From: Saccharopolyspora ipomoeae
GTDB lineage: Bacteria > Actinomycetota > Actinomycetes > Mycobacteriales > Pseudonocardiaceae
Assembly (NCBI RefSeq): GCF_029952525.1
Contig: NZ_JASAOF010000013.1
Span: 62,001 to 126,000 of the forward strand
Length of the DNA: 64,000 nucleotides
Reading direction: 5' to 3'
Shown: in pieces, positions 34,992-42,615 of the stretch
Layout: every line of letters begins with the position of its first letter
How positions within the stretch are numbered: the first letter of the stretch is position 1
The notes under the pieces: generated by a model
What the model was told of the DNA's origin: nothing
What the model saw: the letters and a program-made list of their open reading frames with translations, nothing else
Database searches by the model: none
Made by a program: the position numbers and the translations under genes

Positions 34992-35011
34992 GACGTTTTC
35001 ATGAAAACTTC
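34992..35011. repeat. TTTTCATGAAAA palindrome, copy 3
   Basis: GACGTTTTCATGAAAACTTC, one arm base off the full palindrome, flanked by GGAC and GTCC, which extend the symmetry. It is 37 bases after copy 2, about 65 bases before the stop of the convergent DUF5130-like gene. The rest of 34862-35075 holds no gene. Confidence 0.85.
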
Positions 35012-35075
35012 GTCCACCTCAGGGCGTTGAAAAGCCGCCTCGGTCGTGACCGGGGCGGCTTCTTCGCGTCTGCGA

Positions 35076-35507
35076 TCAGTGGTGCTCCGCGGACTTGAAC
35101 GAGGTGCCCGCGGCGTCGGCGAGCATGCGGACCGCGCTGATGAGGCCGTCGATGATCTCGTCCTCCTTGAAGGAGGCGACCATGCTCATGGCGGCCAGCT
35201 GGCAGCTGCGGTCCGGGATCCGGCGGTGCGCTTCCTCGCCGGTGACGATCTCGAACTTGCGCTGACCGGGCGAGACCGCGATCAGCGCGGCCTCCGGGGC
35301 CTGAGCGCCGAGGTTGGCGTGCAGCTCCTCGGACTGCTTGCGGGTGTCCTCGCCGAGGTCGCCGAGGTAGACGGCGAACTCCAGGCCGGTGCTGCGACTG
35401 GCGACCGCCATCGCCTCGTCGAGGCGGGCGAGCTCGCTCGTGCTGAACGGCAGCCGCGGGCGCTCCGGCTCGACGCGCCGCGCCACGGACAGGCGACCCG
35501 TCGCCAT
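35076..35507 (-). CDS. DUF5130-like conserved actinobacterial protein
   Basis: A 143-residue soluble protein. LPFSTSELARLDEAMAVASRSTGLEFAVYLGDLGEDTR leads into LIAVSPGQRKFEIVTGEEAHRRIPDRSCQLAAMSMV, a pattern reminiscent of TPM-domain proteins and of DUF5130. The start chosen has an ideal GGGGAGG five bases upstream. An in-frame ATG at 35594, one base past the stop of the CtaJ-like gene, would add a Gly/Glu/Thr-rich leader encoded by tandem repeats; I consider it less likely. Co-transcription with the CtaJ-like gene hints at a role near the respiratory oxidase, but no function is known to me. Confidence 0.8.
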   Translation of the reverse strand: MATGRLSVARRVEPERPRLPFSTSELARLDEAMAVASRSTGLEFAVYLGDLGEDTRKQSEELHANLGAQAPEAALIAVSPGQRKFEIVTGEEAHRRIPDRSCQLAAMSMVASFKEDEIIDGLISAVRMLADAAGTSFKSAEHH

Positions 35508-35545
35508 GCGAGCCTCCCCGGTTCCGAGCCCACCGCTTTCCGTTC

Positions 35546-35588
35546 GACCGGCCTCTGGTTGACCGGTCTCTGGTTGACCGGCCTCTGG
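35546..35588. repeat. 15-bp tandem repeat upstream of the DUF5130-like gene
   Basis: Almost three copies of GACCGGCCTCTGGTT in a row, one with a single change. The repeat lies between the ctaJ-like stop and the chosen start of the next gene; read in that frame it would give PETGQPEAG. A similar 15-bp tandem repeat occurs at 56590. Confidence 0.8.
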
Positions 35589-35595
35589 AGCCATC

Positions 35596-35853
35596 TCACC
35601 ACTTGCCACTTGCGCCTCCCCGAGCCGTGACGGGCCGTGCGTCGTCCGGCACGTCCTCACCTTCGCCGTCCGCCGGCACCGCGGCGTTCACGCCCTGCGG
35701 GTGGGCAGACCAGAACACCGGAGCGAAGTCCCAGTCCTCCCCCGCGCGGTAGCGCGCGCGGGACAGCTTGGGCCACATCGCGATGAGCACGATCACGCCG
35801 TAGATGGCCGCTGGGATCACCGCCAGGACCAGCACACTCTCCAGAGCAGTCAC
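35596..35853 (-). CDS. CtaJ-like aa3-type cytochrome oxidase subunit
   Basis: An 85-residue protein with one N-terminal membrane helix (VLVLAVIPAAIYGVIVLIAMW), then PKLSRARYRAGEDWDFAPVFWSAHP and a Gly/Asp-rich tail. The helix followed by RYRxGxxWxxxPVxWxAxP is the pattern of CtaJ, a small accessory subunit of the actinobacterial bcc-aa3 supercomplex (from memory). GTG start without a strong ribosome binding site. It is followed by the DUF5130-like gene in the same direction. Confidence 0.75.
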   Translation of the reverse strand: MTALESVLVLAVIPAAIYGVIVLIAMWPKLSRARYRAGEDWDFAPVFWSAHPQGVNAAVPADGEGEDVPDDARPVTARGGASGKW

Positions 35854-36262
35854 GCCCAGTACGGTAGCCGATCGACCGGCTTCCGTGTGCGCGTCCGTCC
35901 GGGTGCCGCGATCTTGGTGCGGTGACCGGCGGTGTGATCATCCGGCAATTCACCCGAAGCACCAGCGCCTCGTTCCGGTTGAGCGGATCTCGCCACCGAG
36001 GGTGACGCCCTCGACCATCCGAATCCGGACGAGCCGGGTTTTCCGCCTCCACCCTCCGCACGCCGGGTATGGTGACCCAAATCACGCTTCTTAACTCGTT
36101 CGGGGCAAACCTTGCACCCGAATGGAGTCGGACCGGACGGGGGTAGTTCGCGGCAGGTTGGCGGCTTGTTCCTGTCGGCTTCTGATCATAGTTTTCACCT
36201 GTATGGGTCTTGCATATTTGATCACATGCGTTCAGAGCACCCTATGTATTCGGGAGGCCCCC
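35854..36262. other. Gene-free region upstream of the DGVRIS repeat gene
   Basis: About 410 bases with no convincing gene. The right half (36170-36250) is much richer in A/T than its surroundings, as expected for a promoter. A frame open from 36122 into the repeat gene would add a hydrophobic leader, but it uses A/T-ending codons unlike real genes here, so I read it as promoter DNA. One GTGA-N6-TCAC site is present. Confidence 0.6.
36071..36086. promoter_or_regulatory. Candidate Crp-type operator
   Basis: GTGA-CCCAAA-TCAC matches the TGTGA-N6-TCACA core of Crp/GlxR sites in eight of ten positions. It lies about 180 bases before the repeat gene and 220 before the CtaJ-like gene, so either could be controlled. 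Confidence 0.3.
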
Positions 36263-36628
36263 ATGTCGCGCATCGAAGCCGCCACTCAGCGCAGCGAACT
36301 CACCCTTTCGATGACCGGCCAACCGCTCGTTGATCACGGAGTGCGAATCAGCAGCCGCCGCGACGGAGTCCGCATCAGCGGTCTCGCGGACGGCGTCCGG
36401 ATCAGCGGACGGCACGACGGGGTCCGCATCAGCGGCAAGCGCGACGGCGTGCGGATCAGCGGTCTCGCGGACGGCGTCCGCATCAGTGGGCGCCGCGACG
36501 GCGTCCGCATCAGCGGGCGCCGGGACGGGGTCCGCATCAGCGGCCGTCAGGACGGCGTGCGGATCAGCGGCCGCCGCGACGGGGTGCGCATCAGCGGGCG
36601 CGCCCGCGACGGGGTGCGGATCAGCTGA
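36263..36628 (+). CDS. DGVRIS nonapeptide-repeat protein, unknown
   Basis: A 121-residue protein. The ATG has GGGAGG five bases upstream. A leader of about 25 residues (MSRIEAATQRSELTLSMTGQ) is followed by 11 copies of a nine-residue unit: one HGVRISSRR, eight DGVRISGxx, one 10-residue DGVRISGRAR and a final DGVRIS at the C-terminus. The two variable positions are mostly RR, KR, RH, RQ or LA. The 27-bp DNA repeats show third-position changes that keep the protein sequence, so selection acts on the peptide. There is no Cys and no signal peptide. A beta-solenoid or a multi-core peptide precursor are the two simplest readings; no modification enzyme is adjacent. Confidence 0.8.
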   Translation: MSRIEAATQRSELTLSMTGQPLVDHGVRISSRRDGVRISGLADGVRISGRHDGVRISGKRDGVRISGLADGVRISGRRDGVRISGRRDGVRISGRQDGVRISGRRDGVRISGRARDGVRIS

Positions 36629-36661
36629 CCCGGCACGCCCCGGACGCGCCCACCGGCGAGA

Positions 36662-37309
36662 TCACGCCGCCGACTCCCCCAAGTACGGCAACCACAGCGG
36701 GTCGGTCTCGTTCAGGCCCGCCAGCAACCGCCAGTGCCGGCCGCGCGGCGCCTGCGGGGCGGTCGGCAACCGCCACCCCAGCTCAGCGAGGGTCTTGTCG
36801 GCCTTGCGGTGGTTGCACTTGGTGCAGCAGGCGACGCAGTTCTCCCACGTGTGCGGCCCCCCGCGACTGCGCGGGAGAACATGATCTATCGTTTCCGCTC
36901 GTGCGCCGCAGTAGACGCACCGGTGGTTGTCCCGGAGCATCAACGCGGCCCGGGTCAGCGGGACCCGGCCGCGGTACGGCACGCGCACGAAGGTGCTCAG
37001 CCTGATCACGGACGGGATCTCGACCTCCGCGCTCGCGGAGTGCAGGGTCATCCCGGCCGAGTCACCGTGGACCACCTCCGCCTTGCCGCAGACGACCATC
37101 ACGATGGCGCGGCGCAGCGGGAGCGCGGTGAGCGGTTCGAAGGTCGTGTTGAGCAGCAGGACCCGTCGCTTGCGCCAGGACGTGGCGTGACCGGGAGGCC
37201 GATCCGCCTGCGGTGGCCCCGAGCCTCGGCTCGTCGGGCACAGCGGGGCCCGCGACGCCAGGCCCGTGGCCTTGAGCGCCGGTTGTCGGATCGGTTGTCG
37301 GTCTGGCAC
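36662..37309 (-). CDS. HNH endonuclease (Rv2469c-like)
   Basis: A 215-residue protein whose C-terminal half is an HNH domain: CVYCGARAETIDHVLPRSRGG, then WENCVACCTKCNHRKADKTL, with two Cys-x2-Cys pairs for a structural zinc and the HNH residues in IDHVLP and ENCV. The N-terminal part, RKRRVLLLNTTFEPLTALPLRRAIVMVV, is the conserved leader of this actinobacterial family. The GTG start (MPDRQPIRQP) has GGAGG seven bases upstream. It is a single-gene family widely kept in actinobacteria; the cellular role is not known to me. Confidence 0.9.
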   Translation of the reverse strand: MPDRQPIRQPALKATGLASRAPLCPTSRGSGPPQADRPPGHATSWRKRRVLLLNTTFEPLTALPLRRAIVMVVCGKAEVVHGDSAGMTLHSASAEVEIPSVIRLSTFVRVPYRGRVPLTRAALMLRDNHRCVYCGARAETIDHVLPRSRGGPHTWENCVACCTKCNHRKADKTLAELGWRLPTAPQAPRGRHWRLLAGLNETDPLWLPYLGESAA

Positions 37310-37587
37310 GCGACCACCTCCACCGGTGTCGGGCAAAGTTCAGCACAGAACCAGGTCCGAACGCACGTGTGATTCGCCACGCCACGCCGCCGAGGTGACT
37401 GCGACTGCCGTTCTCGCAGGTGAGAGACCCACACCGCGATCACGTCCGCCGTCGCCCGCCTCGTCGGCGCCACGCTCCCGATTGTCGATCACCGAACCCG
37501 GAACCGCGTTGATCAGCTCGGGTGAATCACGCCCAGAGGGTCGCCGGACCCCTCCCGCTCCCCTGCCCGCCACGTATCGTCGCGCTC

Positions 37588-39696
37588 GTGACCGACGTTC
37601 AAGCGCACCTGAGCTACCCGACCGCCGACCGCGAGGACGTCGTGGAGATCCTCCACGGCCGCGAGGTCGCCGACCCGTACCGGTGGTTGGAGGACGTGTC
37701 CGCGCCGGCCACCGAGGCGTGGTCGTCGGCTCAGGACGAGCTGGCCCGCTCCTGGCTGGACGCGATGCCGGGCCGCGAAGCGGTGGCCGAGCGGCTGCGC
37801 TCGCTGCTGGCGACCGGTTCCGTTGGCGCGCCGCTGTGGCGCAACGGGCGGGCGTTCTTCACCCGCCGCGAGCCTGACCAGGAGTTCAGCGTGCTGCACG
37901 TGCGCGAGGCCGACGGCAGCGAGCGGGTGCTGCTGGACGTCACCGAGCTCGACCCGTCCGGACTGACCACGCTCGACAGCTGGGTGCCGAGCCTGGAGGG
38001 CGATCTGCTGGCCTACCAGATCTCGGTGGGCGGCGACGAGGAGTCGTTGCTGCACGTCATCGACGTGGCCACCGGCGAGCTGGTCGAGGGCCCGATCGAC
38101 CGCTGCCGGTACTCGACGATCTCCTGGCTGCCGGGCGGGCAGGAGTTCTTCTACATCCGCCGCCTGCACCCCGACCTGGTGCCCGACGGCGAGGAGCAGT
38201 TCCACCGCCGCGTGTGGCGGCACCGGGTGGGCGCCGATCCCGAGCAGGACGTGCTGGTGCACGGCGAGGGCCTGGACCACACCTTCTACTACGGCACGCA
38301 CGTGTCGCGGGACGGCCGCTGGCTGATCATCGAGGGCAGCATGGGCACCGCGCGCCGCGACGCGGTGTGGATCGCCGACCTCTCCGACTGCACCGGGGTC
38401 CCCGCTCTCCGGCAGATCGTGGACACCACCGACGGCTACCGGGTGGCCGCGTGGGTGGAGCGCGACGGCCGGATGTACGTGATGACCACCAAGGACGCGC
38501 CGCGCTGGCGGCTGTGCGTGGCCGATCCGGAGCACCCGGAACCGGAGAACTGGACCGAGCTGATCGCCGAGGAACCGGATTCGGTGCTGGAGGCGGTCCG
38601 CCACTTCGACGGCGACGACCCGCGCCTGGTGGTGCTGCGCACCCGGCACGCGGTGTCCGAGCTGACGCTGCACGACCCGGTCACCGGTGAGCGCACCGCC
38701 GAGATCCCGCTGCCCGGCACCGGCCAGATCACCGCGCTGACCACGGTCGACTCGGCCACCGAGCAGCATCGCGACGAGCTGTGGATCGGCTGGACGGACT
38801 TCGCGACCCCGCCGTGCGTGCACGTCTACGACCGCGGCACCGGCGAGGTCGCGCTGGAGTCCTCCGCGCCGGGGACGGCCGAGCTGCCGCCGGTGCACAC
38901 CCGGCAGGTCACCTACCGCTCGGCCGACGGCACCGACGTGCGGATGTTCGTGCTGGCGCCGGTCGCCGAGCCGGACCGCCCGCGACCGGTGTTCCTGACC
39001 GGCTACGGCGGCTTCTCGCTGTCCCGCGAGCCGGGGTACATGCCCTCGGCGCTGGCCTGGGTGGCGGCGGGCGGGGTGTGGGCGCTGCCGTCGCTGCGCG
39101 GCGGCGGCGAGGAGGGCGAGGAGTGGCACGTCGCCGGGATGCGCGAGCAGAAGCAGCACACCTTCGACGACTTCCACGCCGCCGCCGAGCACCTGATCGA
39201 GACGGGCTGGACGACCGCGGAGCAGCTGGCGATCTCGGGCGGTTCCAACGGCGGCCTGCTGGTGGGCGCGGCCCTGACGCAGCGGCCGGAGCTGTACCGG
39301 GCGGTGGTGTGCTCGGCTCCGCTGCTGGACATGGTGCGCTACGAGCGGTTCCTGCTCGGCCGGACGTGGAACGACGAGTACGGCACGGCCGACGATCCGG
39401 AGGAGCTGGGCTGGCTGCTGTCGTACTCGCCGTACCACAACGTGACGGAGAACACGGACTACCCGTCGGTGCTGTTCACGGTCTTCGAGTCCGATTCACG
39501 CGTGGACCCCAACCACGCGCGCAAGATGTGCGCGGCGTTGCAGCACGCCACTGGATCCGACCCGGACAAACGGCCTATTCTGATCCGCCGGGAGACCGAG
39601 GTGGGCCATGCCGCCCGGTCGGTGTCCCGTACCGTGGGGCTGACGACCGACCAGCTCGTCTTCCTCGCGGAGGCGACCGGTCTCGCTTGGGACTGA
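37588..39696 (+). CDS. Prolyl oligopeptidase (S9A)
   Basis: A 702-residue cytoplasmic serine peptidase cutting short peptides after proline. The start is the GTG giving (M)TDVQAHLSYPTADREDVVE; the upstream extension has no family resemblance. The N-terminal beta-propeller spans about residues 60-430 and the alpha/beta hydrolase domain has the nucleophile Ser553 in ISGGSNGGLL, Asp640 in SDSRVDPNHA and His674 in EVGHAA. GYGGFSLSREPGYMPS and LPSLRGGGEEGEEWH are typical S9A segments. The length is normal. It does not belong to the mycobacterial order I remember and may be a local insertion. Confidence 0.95.
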   Translation: MTDVQAHLSYPTADREDVVEILHGREVADPYRWLEDVSAPATEAWSSAQDELARSWLDAMPGREAVAERLRSLLATGSVGAPLWRNGRAFFTRREPDQEFSVLHVREADGSERVLLDVTELDPSGLTTLDSWVPSLEGDLLAYQISVGGDEESLLHVIDVATGELVEGPIDRCRYSTISWLPGGQEFFYIRRLHPDLVPDGEEQFHRRVWRHRVGADPEQDVLVHGEGLDHTFYYGTHVSRDGRWLIIEGSMGTARRDAVWIADLSDCTGVPALRQIVDTTDGYRVAAWVERDGRMYVMTTKDAPRWRLCVADPEHPEPENWTELIAEEPDSVLEAVRHFDGDDPRLVVLRTRHAVSELTLHDPVTGERTAEIPLPGTGQITALTTVDSATEQHRDELWIGWTDFATPPCVHVYDRGTGEVALESSAPGTAELPPVHTRQVTYRSADGTDVRMFVLAPVAEPDRPRPVFLTGYGGFSLSREPGYMPSALAWVAAGGVWALPSLRGGGEEGEEWHVAGMREQKQHTFDDFHAAAEHLIETGWTTAEQLAISGGSNGGLLVGAALTQRPELYRAVVCSAPLLDMVRYERFLLGRTWNDEYGTADDPEELGWLLSYSPYHNVTENTDYPSVLFTVFESDSRVDPNHARKMCAALQHATGSDPDKRPILIRRETEVGHAARSVSRTVGLTTDQLVFLAEATGLAWD

Positions 39697-39829
39697 GCCC
39701 CGAACTCGGTTCCGGCCGACCGGTTTTCGATCGTCGTGCGCTGCGGGGCGTGCACGAAGTTCGAGCCGGCCGGTGCTCGCGCGATGCGGCGCACCCGTTG
39801 AACGACAGCACGTGGAGACCCCCGAACCC

Positions 39830-40810
39830 ATGAACTTGCCGCTTTTATCCCAGCCGCCGACGTGCGGCGAGTCCGAGCTCTGGTGCCAGGCGGTGTACGA
39901 CTGGACCCGGAACGCCTGGCTGGCCAGCTACGCCGACCTGCTCATCGCCAAGCCGCTGCAGATCCTGCTGGTGCTGGTGGTCGCTTTCATCATCCGGTGG
40001 CTGCTGCACCGGATGATCACCCGCCTGACGCAGGGCAACGGCAAGCCCCCGAAGCTGCTGGCCCCGCTGCGCGAGCGCCGGGGTGACAGCCTCACCACCG
40101 AGCTGCTGACCGAGCGCCGCAAGCAGCGCGCGAAGACGATCGGCTCGGTGCTCAAGTCGCTGGTGTCGTTCGTGATCTACGGCCTCGCCGCGATCTACGT
40201 CCTGCAGGTGCTGGGCGTGCAGATCGCCCCGGTGCTGGCCTCGGCCGGTGTGCTGGGCGTGGCGGTCGCCTTCGGCGCCCAGAACCTGGTGCGGGACTTC
40301 CTGTCCGGCATGTTCATGATGGTCGAGGACCAGTACGGCGTCGGCGACACGGTCGACCTGGGCGAGGCCATCGGTTCGGTCGAGGCGGTGGGCCTGCGGG
40401 TCACCACGCTGCGCGACATCAACGGCACCGTCTGGTACGTCCGCAACGGCGAGATCCTGCGGGTCGGCAACTCCTCGCAGGGCTTCGCGGTCGCGGTCGT
40501 GGACTTCCCGATCTCGCACAGCTCCGACGTGGAGAAGGCCATCGAGGTCGCGGGCAGGGTCGCCACGGACGCGACGTCCAAGGAGCCGCTCTCGAAGGAC
40601 GTCCTGGAGCAGCCGCAGATGCTCGGCGTCGACCAGATCACCTCGGACACGGTCACCCTGAGGCTGACGGTCAAGGTCCGGCCGGGCCGCCAGTGGGCGG
40701 TGCAGCGCAGGCTCCGGGTCGAGATCAAACGGGCCTACGACGACTCGGCCATCGAGCCCCCGTACCCGAACGGGCGCCCGCTGCCCCCGAACACGGTCTC
40801 GACCAACTGA
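39830..40810 (+). CDS. MscS-type mechanosensitive channel
   Basis: A 326-residue membrane protein. Hydrophobic helices lie near residues 35-57 and 108-130, and the pore-lining third helix is APVLASAGVLGVAVAFGAQNLVRDFLSG, followed by the beta domain MMVEDQYGVGDTVDLGEAIGSVEAVGLRVTTLRD and WYVRNGEILRVGN. This is the canonical MscS core, which opens on osmotic down-shock. The start is uncertain: ATG at MNLPLLSQPP or the GTG six codons before; the upstream GTGGAG fits either loosely. A strong terminator follows. Confidence 0.92.
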   Translation: MNLPLLSQPPTCGESELWCQAVYDWTRNAWLASYADLLIAKPLQILLVLVVAFIIRWLLHRMITRLTQGNGKPPKLLAPLRERRGDSLTTELLTERRKQRAKTIGSVLKSLVSFVIYGLAAIYVLQVLGVQIAPVLASAGVLGVAVAFGAQNLVRDFLSGMFMMVEDQYGVGDTVDLGEAIGSVEAVGLRVTTLRDINGTVWYVRNGEILRVGNSSQGFAVAVVDFPISHSSDVEKAIEVAGRVATDATSKEPLSKDVLEQPQMLGVDQITSDTVTLRLTVKVRPGRQWAVQRRLRVEIKRAYDDSAIEPPYPNGRPLPPNTVSTN

Positions 40811-40814
40811 CCAG

Positions 40815-40854
40815 CGGGATCCCCCGAGCCGAACCCTCCGGCCGGGGGATCCCG
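40815..40854 (+). terminator. Terminator after the MscS gene
   Basis: CGGGATCCCCC pairs perfectly with GGGGGATCCCG over 11 bases, four bases after the stop codon. The remaining bases to 41045 show no gene. Confidence 0.85.
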
Positions 40855-41045
40855 TATTAGTAGCGGAAGCAAGCACCGAAGGCGCTCCCTCTTCCACCAC
40901 CCGAGCGACCTGCACCGCCGCGGGTTCTACCCGCATCGCCGAGCAGGATGACCACGGAGTCTTGTCTGCAGACGGAAGCAGGCACGCACCGCACCCGACC
41001 GACCACTGAAGCCAACGCCCCGAACCAACCTGAGAGGATGGAACC

Positions 41046-41429
41046 GTGACTTCCGTGGAGAGTTTCTACGAGCAGGTCGGCGGCGAACCCACCTTCCACC
41101 GCATCGTGGCCCGCTTCTACGAGGAGGTGGCCAAGGACGAGCTGCTGCGCCCGCTCTACCCCGAGGAAGACCTGGGGCCGGCGGAGGAGCGCCTGCGGCT
41201 GTTCCTGATGCAGTACTGGGGCGGCCCGCACACCTACTCCGACCAGCGGGGACATCCTCGGCTGCGGATGCGGCACGCGCCGTTCAAGGTCGGTCCGGCC
41301 GAGCGGGACGCCTGGCTGCGCTGCATGCGGCTGGCCGTGGACGAGGCCGGGTTGCAGCCCCAACACCGCGACCAGCTCTGGCAGTACCTGGAGATGGCCG
41401 CCAACAGCATGATGAACTCGTGGTTCTGA
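41046..41429 (+). CDS. glbO: Group II truncated haemoglobin
   Basis: A 127-residue haem protein. The proximal His is H77 in [11 protein letters not shown]; Tyr25, Tyr38 and Trp90 match the B10, CD1 and G8 positions that define group II (trHbO) distal pockets. Members bind O2 tightly and may protect respiration from NO or act as peroxidases. GTG start with GAGAGG upstream. Its place before the alpha-glucosidase-like gene matches glbO-aglA in M. tuberculosis (Rv2470-Rv2471). Confidence 0.95.
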   Translation: MTSVESFYEQVGGEPTFHRIVARFYEEVAKDELLRPLYPEEDLGPAEERLRLFLMQYWGGPHTYSDQRGHPRLRMRHAPFKVGPAERDAWLRCMRLAVDEAGLQPQHRDQLWQYLEMAANSMMNSWF

Positions 41430-41464
41430 CCGGCGGACCCGATCTAGGAGCGAAGGACCTGGTG

Positions 41465-42526
41465 ATGCGGCAGGTGGGCACGCAGGACCACCACGGCGAG
41501 AGGCCGTGGTGGTTCGACGCGGTGTGCTACCAGATCGACGTCGGCGCGTTCGCCGACGCCGACGGTGACGGGGTCGGCGACCTCGACGGGATTCGCGGCA
41601 GGCTCGGTTACCTGGAGCTGCTGGGCGTCGACGTGATCGTGCTGGCCGGCATCGCCGGTTCCGATCCGGCTTCTCCGGCGCTGGCGAGACTGCTCGCGGA
41701 GGCGCACGACAACGGGCTTCGGGTGCTGATGGCGATGGACGTCGATCCGGCGCGCGCCGATCCGGGTCCGGTGCTGCGGCCGTGGCTGGATCAGGGGGTG
41801 GACGGGTTCCACCTCGCGCCGCGCAACGATCCGGCGGACGCGGTGGCCTCGGTGGTGGCCGAGTACCCGGATCGGATCGTGATCGGCAGCGGTACCGGTG
41901 GCTGGCAGCTGCTGTTCGGCTTGGACCTGGCCGTGGCGGGGTTCTCGGCGGAGCCGGTGCGCAAGGCGATCACGACGGTGCTGGACTCCCCCGGCCCGCG
42001 CCCGGCGTGGGCGATGGCGAGCCGGGACAGCACGCGCATCCGCGATCACGCGGCGTTGACGCCGGTGCGGGCGATGGCGCTGGTGCAGCTGGCGCTGCCG
42101 GGCGCGGTGTGCCTGCGGCACGGCGAGGAGCTGGGGCTGCCGGGCACGGAGCGGGTCCGGATGCCGTGGGAGGGCTTGATGCGGCCCTTCGGGTTCTCGG
42201 CGGCGCGGGCGGACTGGTCGTCGATCCCGCACGACTGGGTGCACTTCACGGTGGAGGCGCAGCTGGAGGACGAGGAGTCGACGCTGTCGCTGTACCGGCA
42301 CGCGATGGAGATGCGGGCGACGCATCCGGCGTTCACGGGTGACGAGGTGGAGTGGTTCGGGGCGCCGGAGGACTGCTTCGCGTTCCGCCGTGTCGGCAGC
42401 AGCCTGATCTGCGCGTTGAACACCTCGGCCGAGCCGGTTCCGCTGCCCCCGGGCGAGGTGCTGCTGAGCTCGCGGCCGCTGGTGGCGGGCGAGTTGCCGC
42501 CGGGCACCGCCGCCTGGCTCGTGTGA
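41465..42526 (+). CDS. Degenerate GH13 (alpha-glucosidase-like) protein
   Basis: A 353-residue protein in the position of mycobacterial aglA, but much shorter than the usual 500-plus residues. WWFDAVCYQIDVGAFADADGDGVGDLDGIRGRLGYLELLGVDVIVL follows the N-terminus of GH13 glucosidases closely. The catalytic regions are lost: region II is GVDGFHLAPRND where DGFRxDxA is expected, so the nucleophile Asp is gone; the general acid Glu region reads VIGSGTGGW; region IV keeps only Asp in ASRDSTR. The C-terminal beta domain is present. It probably binds rather than cuts sugars, or has another role. ATG with AAGGA seven bases upstream. Confidence 0.85.
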   Translation: MRQVGTQDHHGERPWWFDAVCYQIDVGAFADADGDGVGDLDGIRGRLGYLELLGVDVIVLAGIAGSDPASPALARLLAEAHDNGLRVLMAMDVDPARADPGPVLRPWLDQGVDGFHLAPRNDPADAVASVVAEYPDRIVIGSGTGGWQLLFGLDLAVAGFSAEPVRKAITTVLDSPGPRPAWAMASRDSTRIRDHAALTPVRAMALVQLALPGAVCLRHGEELGLPGTERVRMPWEGLMRPFGFSAARADWSSIPHDWVHFTVEAQLEDEESTLSLYRHAMEMRATHPAFTGDEVEWFGAPEDCFAFRRVGSSLICALNTSAEPVPLPPGEVLLSSRPLVAGELPPGTAAWLV

Positions 42527-42615
42527 GCCGGGCCTCGCGGGCGCGGGCAGGTGCGGGGGCGCGCGGAAGCGGTCGGTAGATTTCCGGTCGAAGCCCCCGA
42601 GATCACCTGGATGTC

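Noticed and set aside
36122..36262. N-terminal extension of the DGVRIS gene with a signal-like hydrophobic stretch
   Set aside because: Codons there end often in A or T, unlike genes around it, and the ATG at 36263 has a much better ribosome binding site.
36330..36628. Regular 27-bp repeats taken as a CRISPR array
   Set aside because: There are no unique spacers; units join directly and keep a reading frame with a good start. It is a protein repeat.
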